A stretch of 64,000 bases of DNA from Phytophthora hibernalis. Lineage: Eukaryota > Oomycota > Peronosporomycetes > Peronosporales > Peronosporaceae. The DNA is taken from positions 1-64,000 of the forward strand of contig JAAKBF010000086.1 in assembly GCA_012656075.1 (NCBI GenBank), given 5' to 3'. Under the pieces are notes generated by a model. That model was not told where the DNA came from, made no database searches, and was given only the letters and a program-made list of their open reading frames with translations. Every line of letters starts with the position of its first letter. Within the stretch, counting starts at the first letter, position 1. Shown here in pieces: positions 1-9,196 of the stretch. Made by a program: the position numbers and the translations under genes.

Positions 1-272
1 CCTAAACCCTAAACCCTAAACCCTAAACCCTAAACCCTAAACCCTAAACCCTAAACCCTAAACCCTAAACCCTAAACCCTAAACCCTAAACCCTAAACCC
101 TAAACCCTAAACCCTAAACCCTAAACCCTAAACCCTAAACCCTAAACCCTAAACCCTAAACCCTAAACCCTAAACCCTAAACCCTAAACCCTAAACCCTA
201 AACCCTAAACCCTAAACCCTAAACCCTAAACCCTAAACCCTAAACCCTAAACCCTAAACCCTAAACCCTAAA
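1..272. repeat. Telomeric repeat array (CCCTAAA)n
   Basis: Uninterrupted 7-bp CCCTAAA repeats from the first base, the C-rich strand of a TTTAGGG telomere reading 5' to 3' into the chromosome. This repeat type is known in oomycetes and plants. It places the window at a physical chromosome end. Confidence 0.98.
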
Positions 273-325
273 CCCTACACCCTACACCCTACACCCTACA
301 CCCTACACCCTACACCCTACACCCT
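273..325. repeat. Telomere-variant repeat block (CCCTACA)n
   Basis: About seven consecutive CCCTACA units (one A-to-C change from the telomeric unit) at the inner edge of the telomere, ending in CCCTG. The homogeneous block suggests expansion of one variant unit rather than scattered mutation. It is followed by 118 bp of AT-rich DNA with no recognisable feature before the first transposon. Confidence 0.95.
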
Positions 326-443
326 GTTTCCACTAATTGTTTTTCACAAATACTTTCTTCTCAAATACTACTTTTTAAATAAAAATTACAAACACTTAAA
401 ATAAATAATTTTCTTTTACTTTTCACAATTTTCAATTTCTTTA

Positions 444-732
444 TGTTGAGTGGTATGAGTCTTGGACGTAGCTTGAATGAAGCGGAGGGAGTGAGGACTC
501 TGTGCGATACCGGAGCGAGGACACTTGACCACTTGAGAGGTAGGAGGAAGATTCGAAAGTGATTGATTTATTGGAGTTACTCTAACTAGTTCGTCCAATT
601 ATTCTACTCGTCGAATCATTGGGACCGTAATCAACTTACCGTAATCATCGTGGGTTCGGATTGGACCGGTTCGGGTTGACCAGTGCACAGTATATAACCG
701 ATACCAAACCGGTATCAACTCGGTAACCCTCA
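444..732 (-). repeat. Copia 3' LTR (shortened)
   Basis: On the minus strand it begins TGAGGGTTACC and ends CAACA, matching the other LTR in its outer parts, including the block GGTCAACCCGAACCGGTCCA. It is about 100 bp shorter than the 5' LTR because an internal segment is missing. Confidence 0.85.
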
Positions 733-742
733 ATACGCCCCC

Positions 743-2265
743 TCAATGCGAAATCCCATGAATGCCGAGAGCCGCCGTGACGTCCGTGTGACATGGTCCC
801 CGGAGCGCCTTTGTCATGATGTCCGCCAGCATCACAGAAGTCTCGCAATACTCGAGCTTCACTTCACCGCGCTTTATTTCATCGCGGATGTGGTGATACT
901 TGATGTCGATGAGCTTGGCGCGACCGTGGTTCACTGGGTTCTTCGTCATCTTGATGCAAGATTGGTTGTCTTCGCGGATCATGAGCTCGGGTCCCGTCTC
1001 GTTGGCGGCCACCAAAATCTCGCAAAGCAGGCGATGAATCCACTTGCCCTCTTGGATAGCCAGGCTGAGTGCGACATATTCCGCCTCGCTCGTAGACAGC
1101 GAAACACTTGACTGCTTCTTGCTTCCCCAGCTCACTGGCGCACCCATCAGCATGAACGCGTAGCCGGAAGTCGACTTGCGGTCCGCGAGGTCACCGGCCC
1201 AGTCCGCGTCGGAGTACCCACGAAAGTCGATCTTGTCACCCGGCTTGTAGCAGATCCCATGCGTCTTAGTGCCTTGCAGGTAGCGAAAGATGCGCTTGAC
1301 CGCAACCCAATGCTCTTCTTGGGGTTCTCCATGAAGCGCGACACAGCCCACAGCGTACGCGATATCCGGGCGCGTGGCAGTCATCAGATGCATTAGGGCA
1401 CCAACAGCTTCACGAAACGGAGCGTTTACCTTGGTCGCAGCGTCGCTTGGATCCAGTCGAGAGCTCATGTCGACGGGACTCATCACGGCCTTGCACTCGT
1501 CCATGCCAAAGCGCTTGAGAATGTCATCCACATAACGCCGCTGGCACATGGTTACGCTGCCATCCGGGCCGTCCACCAACTCGATCCCAAGAACAAACGC
1601 GCACTTGCCGCTGTCAGTCATCTCGAAGCGCGTTTTAGGTCATTCTTGGTACGTGCGATCAACTCGGCCGAACTTCCGGTCACCAACACGTCGTCCACGT
1701 ACACCAGTACGAGCACACAGTGACCATCTTCAACCTTGATGTAGAGGCACGGGTCGAAGGCCGAAACTTGGAAGCCGATAGAGCACACGAATTCGTTGAA
1801 CGTCTCGTTCCACACTCCCGAAGCTTGCTTAAGACCGTAAATTGCTTTCACCAATTCCAGGCAATCAAAGTCGCCGTCCAACTCGACCCCTTCTGGCACC
1901 ACGCAGTACACGACTTCCTTCATCGCTCCGTATAGGAATGCCGTCACTACGTCCAGTTGGTCGAGCGGCCAGTCAAAGTACTTCGCAATAGCAATGACCA
2001 TGCGTAGCGTCGTGTACTTGACCACGGGCGAAAACGTCTCCGTGTAGTCGATGCCGTATTTCTGCTTGAAACCCTTGGCCACGAGGCGCGCCTTGTACTT
2101 CTCGATCGATCCGTCCGCTTTACGCTTGATCTTGAATACCCACTTGGTACCGATGGCGCGTTGTCCGTTGGGCAACTTGGCAGCACGAAACACACCACGA
2201 AGTCGCATCGACTTGAGTTCTGCACGAATCGCCTTGCTCCAATGCACTTGATCAGGACCGTTGAC
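743..2265 (-). pseudogene. Copia reverse transcriptase and RNase H
   Basis: The RT part at 1618-2247 contains the copia motifs GTKWVFKIKRKADG, KARLVAKGFKQKYGIDY, AIYGLKQASG and the polymerase box YVDDVLV. A frameshift near 1620 leads to the second frame (743-1621) with LGIEL, RYVDDILKRFGM and the RNase H region: SDADWAGDLADRKSTSGY, SLSTSEAEYVAL and the closing IKYHHIRDE. Length and order are complete for the copia Pol C-terminus. Only frameshifts, not missing motifs, inactivate it. Confidence 0.9.
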
Positions 2266-3252
2266 CGCCTCTTGGAATGCAGGTCTGCTGCTTCAACGGT
2301 ATTAGCACTTGCACGCCAAAACACAGGAGGAGTCGACTCTTCATCTTGGTCACCAGACTTTTCTTCTTCGTCGGCGTCCGCTCGGCGTGAAGGGGAGTCG
2401 ACCGGCGCACTTGCTTCTTCCAATCCAGGACGATAACGCACAGTGCGCGGTCTTCTGGTAGCTTCATCTTCGTCACTTGGGCGACTCTTGCGTTTCCCCG
2501 CCTGCTTGTACTCCGTCTGGCGAGGTCCGTCATCGTCGATGTCGAGCAAGTCGAAGTCCAGGTTATCGACATCTTCATCGGAAATCCGCGGTGAAAGTCC
2601 AAAGGTCGACTCATCGAAGTTGACATCGCGACTGACCACCTGCCCCGCCTCGATGCCATAGAGTCGATACGCCTTGGACACTTCTTCGTAGCCCAGAAAT
2701 ATTCCGGCGCGAGCCTTGGGATCCCACTTGAGTCGCTTCTCCTTCGGAGTCAAAATGTACGTCCGACAGCGGAACACACGCATGTGCTTCACACTCGGCT
2801 TGGACTTGTACACGACCTCGAACGGAGTCTTATGCTCGATCTTGGGTGATGGCAGGCGGTTCTTCACGTAGATGGCCGTCATGGCCGCCTCAGCCCAGAA
2901 ACACTTGTCCAGCTTGGCGTGGTGCAGCATGCTGCGGCCGATCGTGACGATAGTCCGATCGCTCGCTCTGCCGTGCCGTTGGTCTGGTGCGCATACGGAA
3001 CCGTGGTTTGCTGCTCGATGCCTTCGTCTTCGTAGAAGTTCTTGAGCGAGTTGGTCGCAAACTCACGAGCTCCGTCATGCCGCACAAACTTGACCTTCTT
3101 GCCGAACTGCGTCTGCACCTTCATGATGTACGTCTTGATGCAGTCTCCGCTCTCCGACTTGGCACGCAGACAGAAACCCTTCATGCATCCGCTGGCTTCA
3201 TCCACAATCAACAGCAGATACTTGCTGCTGCCAGGCGAGTTTTTTCCATGGG
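2266..3252 (-). pseudogene. Copia integrase core and C-terminal linker
   Basis: Two frames joined by a shift near 2930 encode the catalytic core: IVDEASGC (first Asp), RHDGAREF (second Asp) and YAHQTNGTAERAIG (Glu). They continue as the copia integrase C-terminal region with AKLDKCFWAEA, KTPFEVVYKSKPSVKHMRVF and the GIFLGYEEVSKAYR motif, followed by an acidic linker. A further frameshift near 2270 separates it from RT. All three catalytic acidic residues are readable, but the reading frame is not continuous. Confidence 0.85.
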
Positions 3253-4104
3253 TCAGCAGATGTCGAAGTGGAGTAGCTCGAACGTGTCGTAATGGCGCTT
3301 GTCACGGTTGCTTGGGAACGGTTTTTGGACCATCTTCCCTTGCTGGCAACCCCGACACATGCTTGGTCCACTCGACTTGGAGGGTGCCTTCGCGTCCTTG
3401 ATCATGTTGTTGTTGACCATCTTGCGAAGCACCTCGACCGGAGTGTGACCCATGCGCGCGTGCAGGTCGACAGTCTTTCCTCCTGTCGCCGCATTCGCCG
3501 ATCGCTGAGGCGTGCGAAGCCAGTAAAGTCCATCCACGAGATCCGCCGTCGCCACCACTTGGTTGGAGTCCTTGCGTGAAACGTGCATTTCGGTGCCGTC
3601 AAACACGACTTGGAACTTGCCACTCGTGTTGATCTGCGGCACCGAGAGCAGATTCTTGCTCATGCTCGGCACGTACAGCGCGTTTTTGATCTCGATCTCG
3701 CGCTCGTCGCCGTTGGGCAGAATCATCCGTTCAACGATGGTTCCCGCACCCTTGATGGCCGCCTTGTTACCGTCGGCCACCGAAAGTTCGCCTTCATTTT
3801 GCTCGATCAAATTGGCGAACTTGGCCTTGTTGTTGCAGATGTGGTGCGTTGCGCCGCTGTCGACCGCCCACATCCCGGACACGTTCTTGCCCGTCGAAAT
3901 TCCACACTCCAAGGAAACCGCGAACGCCACTCGATCGTAGTCGTAGTCGTCGCTGTCGTTTCTCCACTGGATGTTGTTGGCCCTGCGTCCACGGCCATTG
4001 CCATTGTCGCCGCGTCTAGGGCCCCGATTCTCGTCCTTCTGCTTGGTCCAGCACTTGTCCACCGTGTGCCCCAATTTTCCGCAGTACGTGCACTGGCGAG
4101 ACTT
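3253..4104 (-). pseudogene. Copia zinc knuckle, protease and integrase N-terminus
   Basis: In the gag frame after the stop, the sequence gives a CCHC knuckle ([14 protein letters not shown]), then the aspartic protease active site DSGATHHIC, then the GAG-pre-integrase zinc motif with HARMGHT and CRGCQQGK (HHCC). The frame ends near LLHFDIC, where a small indel around 3240 destroys the start of the catalytic integrase core. Domain order and motifs are characteristic of copia Pol. The protease would cleave the polyprotein and the HHCC finger would assist integrase binding to element ends. Non-functional here. Confidence 0.85.
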
Positions 4105-4758
4105 TCAGTCGGTGTTGAACGCCTTGGCCGCGTTCTCAGTCTTCACCGTCGCCGTCTTTTCGCCTTGCCGCTTGATGTGCTCATTCGTGAACACCTTCAC
4201 GACGTCTTGCGATCGCAGTTCCGCGCTACTCATCTCCAGATTAAGCACGACGTTCTCGTAGCTCTTGGGAAGACTGCGCAACAAGCAGATCGCCACGTCC
4301 TCGTCCTCCATCTTGGCACCGATGCTGCTGAGCTTGGCGCTGATGTTGAGAACTTCATTGCAATGATGCAAAACATTCCCGCCTTCCGACATCTCCATGC
4401 TGAAGAGCTGTCGTTTCAGGTAGATGCGACCAGCCTTCTGCGATCCTCCGTACAGCGTCTTCAGGCGCGACCACGCCACCCACGCTTCCTCGCAGTCGTC
4501 GATCACATGGTGGTAGTCTGCGTCCATGTGGAGCAACATCAGTCCGAACGCAATGTTGATCGACTTGACGTAGTCGTCCTTGGCCCGCGAGTCCGTGAAG
4601 CTTGGCGTCGTCTCGCGGTTCACCACTTGCCACACCGACTTGGTTAGGAACACGCCACGCATGTAGCGGTTCCACGTCGCGTAGTTGTCTCCGTTGAACT
4701 TGTCGATGGAGACCTTGGTGGAGGCATCGTGGGCAGAGGACATGGTGCTTGGGCTCAT
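4105..4758 (-). pseudogene. Copia gag (UBN2-type capsid region)
   Basis: The reading frame starts at ATG 4758 or 4743 and encodes a typical copia Gag N-terminus: the [18 protein letters not shown] motif, then the [15 protein letters not shown] region and a helical part ending AAKAFNTD. The frame then hits an in-frame TGA immediately before the CCHC zinc knuckle, which continues in the same frame. One nonsense mutation therefore separates gag from pol. Gag would form the virus-like particle that packages element RNA. The first in-frame ATG lies just inside the primer-binding site, as usual for copia elements. Confidence 0.85.
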
Positions 4759-4762
4759 AACC

Positions 4763-5155
4763 TGATGGAAGGTATGGATCTTGGACACCGTAAAACTTGA
4801 CTAAGCGGAGGGAGGGAAGCACTCTGGATATGACCGGAGCGAGAACACTTGACCACTTGAGGGGAAGAAGGAAGATTCGAAAGTGATTGATTGAGGTCTT
4901 TAGCTCGCAAGCCTTCTTGCTATCTCTAGACCTACTGGATACACACTACTTGATTCTTTACTGGATACTGAGTTACTTCAGCCAATCAGAGAGCGCCACG
5001 TCGATGCCCATTTTGTACCTACAATCTTGTACCCACAGGTGGCGTAATCGACAGTGGCGTAATCCGCGGTGGCGTAATCAGCGTGGGTTCGGAATTGGAC
5101 CGGTTCGGGTTGACCGGTTCACAGTTAATAACCGATACCAAACCGGTAACCCTCA
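4763..5155 (-). repeat. Copia 5' LTR
   Basis: Minus-strand LTR of about 393 bp, starting TGAGGGTTACC and ending CATCA. It holds an internal segment absent from the 3' copy, including three near-identical GTGGCGTAATC units at about 5039-5090. The LTR length difference and point changes imply an old insertion. Confidence 0.85.
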
Positions 5156-8067
5156 ATAAACACATCTTAAAGACCTATTAACCACATCAATTACAACACA
5201 CACGCATCAATTATCCTTACTTTTATTAAAATCATATCTTTACCTTCATTTCTTCATAAATACACTCAATATACAATCATACTATACTTCCTTTAACACT
5301 TTTTATCCTTTCACTTATTTCACTCTTAAACATTCTTCCTATTATTATTATACATTTCCACATTAAATAATTATATTCATACTTAATCCACTTCACTTTT
5401 ATCTCTTTAACTCTCACATTTTTCTTTATCTCTCATACTCTTTCATGTCTTTTTACTGTACGTATCATTTTCTTTTCATTTATTCACCATTTATATTCAC
5501 TCAATTTCTCTCTATTTACATTTATAAATTATATCCACTCAAAATACAATCACCCAACATTTATATTCACTTCTTTAACATACTCCTTTAATCTTTACTA
5601 ATAATATTCATATAAAACCTATTTTTACATCCACATTCTCTCACTATTTTTTACATTTACTTTTCTACTACCACAATACCGACCTCTTTTTTACTCACTA
5701 TCCATATCCACCTGTTTTTCACTCTCATTTACACTTTACCTCTTATCCTCTTCTATAACCTTATTTCATCCACTTTAATTACATTTACTCAACATTCACT
5801 CACTCATATCTCTCATTTAACAATATTCACCATCTACAACTACACTACATAAACCATCCCTCTCTCCTCTTTGTTTTAATCAACCTCCTTTTACACCCAA
5901 CATCCACCTACTTTCACATTTTACATTTTTATATACTCCTTTCACCTACAATTTCACTTAATTTTTTATTCACCATTCATATCTACTTACATTCACCACC
6001 ATATCTCTTTTTCTAATCCTCATCTTTCAACCCATAATTATTCAATCTCATTTATTATTCCTACCAACCAACCCTCCACGTCTACACAAAACTAATATAC
6101 TTCTCTTTCATATATAAATTTAAAAACATTACCCCCACACAAACTTCACCCACCTTTACAACAACAACTTATACTTCTCTTCTCTACATACCTAACATTC
6201 ACTTCTACCCATCATTCTCTCACCATTTTAACCTTCTTACATTTTACTCTTTTTACCATCTACTTATTATCTAATCCCATAATCCAATTACATTCACTTT
6301 CTTTATACCTTCTTTTTCACATTCAAACACTCTTTTTCAATTTCCTCATTCTCATCTCCACAAATACTCCCCACTTTTTCAAATTATTATCACCACACAC
6401 TCCAAATTCACACCACATTCATTTTAATATTCTTTATCTCCTTTTTCATAAATATTTTATACCACACAACATGTTGCAATCCACTTATATATTATATTCA
6501 CACATTTCAAACACATGTTTTTTTTACATACACTACCAAAACACATACAAATTTCCATTCAACTTTATCATTCACTCCCACTCTAATTCATTTCACTCTA
6601 TATATTCCAAATTCTTACACCATCCATATTCCTAATTCTCACAAATTCTCCTTTATCTCACATACTCATCTATACCAATATAAAAACGTTATCTTCCTGT
6701 TTTCATTACATTTCTTTTACCATTCAAACCCACTCAACATTCACTTCCTTTCCCATTAATCAAATTCCATCCACTTAAAAACATTCACTCATATTTTCAT
6801 ATTCATTAAAATACCCCTCTCTTAATTTTAATAGCACTCATACTCACTTACATCCAACGTCTACCAACTCTCCATTTCTTCTTTTACATACTCATCTACA
6901 ACCACCTTTCCCTCCACTTTTATTTCACTCACCATCCGTATCCACCCATATTCTACTCCAACTTTCTTTCTCTTTACTTAATATCATCTTCTATAACCCA
7001 ATTCGAATACATTTACACAACATTCACACACTCTTTATTTATCACTATCCTCCAACTCACCTTCCACAACTACACTACATCAACTTACTCATCTCTCCTC
7101 ATTCATCACTCAACCTCGTCTTACACCCAACATCCGCCTACCTTCACATGTTTCATTTACATATCTCTACATCCAATACTAAACATTAATTTCTCATTTC
7201 GTTCATTCACCATCCATACTAACTCGCATTTCCCTCCCATGCTTCTCCTTCACTCCTTTTTAATACAATTAAACTTCCACCTAACATTACACATTCACAC
7301 AAACTACACACTCATTTAAAAATTCCACCAAATCTCTCTTCACAACTACACTACATCACGATACTTCTGTCTCATCTATTTTTCTTCAACCCCAATCCAC
7401 ACCCAACCTCCACTAACCCTCACATTCTACGGTTTATACATATATTCCTCTACACCTACATACTAAACATTCAATCCCACCTTTATTCTCTTATCATCCA
7501 TACCTTTTTAATCATATTCACCCTTTATTTTTTATCAACTCCCATTTACACAACTCCATACACACCAATCACAAATCTTGACATTCCACTAAATCACATA
7601 ATACACTCCTATTTATAATTTCTACCTTATAACCCTCCACAACTACACTACATACACATCAACTATCTTTAAATTACGCATACCCTACTCTTATTCAACT
7701 TTTACCTACTCCCACATTCTTTTTATCACGCATACTTATCTACCTACAACAACATACATACATTACATTACGTTCCTTTTTTACTTACCATCTACACACA
7801 TCATATACGCAATAAATATTACATGTTATAGTCGAATTGATAGATTTGTTAGCAAAAATGTTTTGTGGGGACTTGCACCGAAACATAAATTTCTTGTAAC
7901 TTTATGTTTTGCTCCTTTTTACTTATCTTTTCTCCCTCCCGTTTACTCATACTTCACTTCCACCCACTCATCTCTAACCTCTACACACACTTCGTATACT
8001 TCACTCCATCCAATTAATATCGATATTCACTTGCCAACCCTACCCACTCATATTTCACACTCATTTA
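5156..8067. repeat. G-depleted, strand-asymmetric degenerate satellite
   Basis: About 2.9 kb in which the + strand consists almost entirely of A, C and T, with G at a few percent at most. No gene is visible. It contains degenerate recurrences of a landmark, CAACTACACTACAT, near 5837, 7065, 7339 and 7637 (spacings 274, 298 and about four times 307 bp), each followed by similar pyrimidine-rich text and ACACCCAACNTCC. This suggests a very diverged ~300-bp tandem repeat. A short G-containing island lies at about 7826-7900. The array continues beyond the gypsy insertion. Confidence 0.75.
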
Positions 8068-9105
8068 TGTGGTGTAGCGGAATCAGCCAAAATCTTGTTA
8101 AGGCCAGATCCGACTTCCCACTGCGCCCAGACATCAACTAACGGAGGGGGTCCCTCGATGATCCGTGATCTGCTGAACTTGGTCTCCCTTGTGTACCCGT
8201 TGGTGGGCTGGATCTGCTCTCTCGGGACTCCGAAGAGTGCAGTGACAAGAAGTCTTGAACGTCCTGGCGGGACGCGGGGCGGGGTGGAGTAGCGCGGAAG
8301 TCTTCACGCTACAGCCGAGTATATGGCTCGATCGGGTGTTGTGGAGAGTCGATCGAGAGCTTGGACTTGATCCGAAGCCTGGGGATGCCTTGTGGGGCGT
8401 TGTTTTCCTTTTCCTTTCCTTTGGGTGCTTGCCGCTTCCAATAGCGGGACTTGAGTTGACGAGAGTTTGACGATCGACGGCCAAGCAGTAATCCAGTCGA
8501 TCGAGGTATGCACTAGAACGATAGAGACTTAGGCGTAGGAAGGTCGGCCAATGTGTTATCCGATCCTTACGCTACAACACTAGATCTACTAACGCTAGTA
8601 TGCAAACACCTTATGGGACCAATGTTCTTCCTGTCTGGAAGGCACTTGCGATGTTCAGTGCAAATTCAAGTCTCATTTATGGTTATGTCTATCTCAGCCA
8701 AACACTTAGTCTGAACTCCACTAAACAACCGCTAGATGCCTTGCGTGTCACCTGCCGCCGCTCTTACCCATCCTTCCCGTGCCTTCGTACACTCGTCGAT
8801 GTCGTCTTCGCCCGAACTTGAAAGACAGCTGGTCGATCGAGGTACGATCAGCTGACTCAACGATCGAGCCACGAACGTCAATCGGGAGATTCCGACGCAC
8901 CGATCGAGGTCGATCTGAACTCATCTGCGGTACCATCTTCTTTATCTCACTTGATCTCGCCCCTTCGACATCAACCCATGACGTCGACGCCTAGTCCCCG
9001 TGAGACACCCAAGCTTCTCTGGCGGAATCGGGGATCGAGCTTTTCTCATCTTTGACCCGTCTTTCTCGTAGCCGGTCCGCCAATCTTATTAGGCGCTTCA
9101 CCACA
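8068..9105 (-). repeat. Gypsy 3' LTR
   Basis: 1,038 bp, bounded TGTGGTGTAGCG...CTTCACCACA on the + strand and aligned end to end with 20566-21602, about 20 differences seen by eye. The internal side is preceded (minus strand) by the purine-rich tract GGGCGAGAGGCGG. Short ORFs within it have no recognisable product. Confidence 0.95.
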
Positions 9106-9153
9106 ACCGCCTCTCGCCCGAAGTTGGGGCCGTACAGCGGTTGAACTTCGGTC

Positions 9154-9172
9154 GCTCATTCGCCAATCTTCT
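9154..9172 (+). promoter_or_regulatory. Oomycete core promoter (Inr+FPR) of the antisense gene
   Basis: GCTCATTCGCCAATCTTCT matches the oomycete 19-nt core promoter consensus at 17 of 19 positions, including a perfect GCTCATT initiator. It lies 24 bp upstream of the ATG at 9197 and points in the + direction, opposite to the retrotransposon. Confidence 0.7.
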
Positions 9173-9196
9173 CCCTGCTACCCAAGCCGCCTCAAG

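Larger units (their letters stand above)
444..5155 (-). mobile_element. Degenerate Ty1/copia LTR retrotransposon
   Basis: A copia-type element read on the minus strand: 5' LTR at 4763-5155, gag, protease, integrase, reverse transcriptase, RNase H, then 3' LTR at 444-732. Protease and integrase precede RT, which is diagnostic of copia. A primer-binding-like sequence GGTTATGAGCCC follows the 5' LTR directly and a purine tract (TTGAGGGGGCG) precedes the 3' LTR. One in-frame stop and at least four frame changes break the polyprotein. I see no target-site duplication. The element starts only 118 bp from the telomere block. It is an inactive relic. Confidence 0.95.

Noticed and set aside
1..325. 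Plant origin, based on the TTTAGGG telomere
   Set aside because: The repeat is shared with oomycetes; core promoter matches, intron sizes and transposon protein types fit an oomycete better.
439..5160. Target-site duplication of the copia element
   Set aside because: Flanks CTTTA and ATAAA do not match in direct orientation, so no duplication is claimed.
8134..8484. 116-residue ORF in the gypsy LTR, also at 20682-20981
   Set aside because: Conserved only because the LTRs are copies; no domain and no start context.
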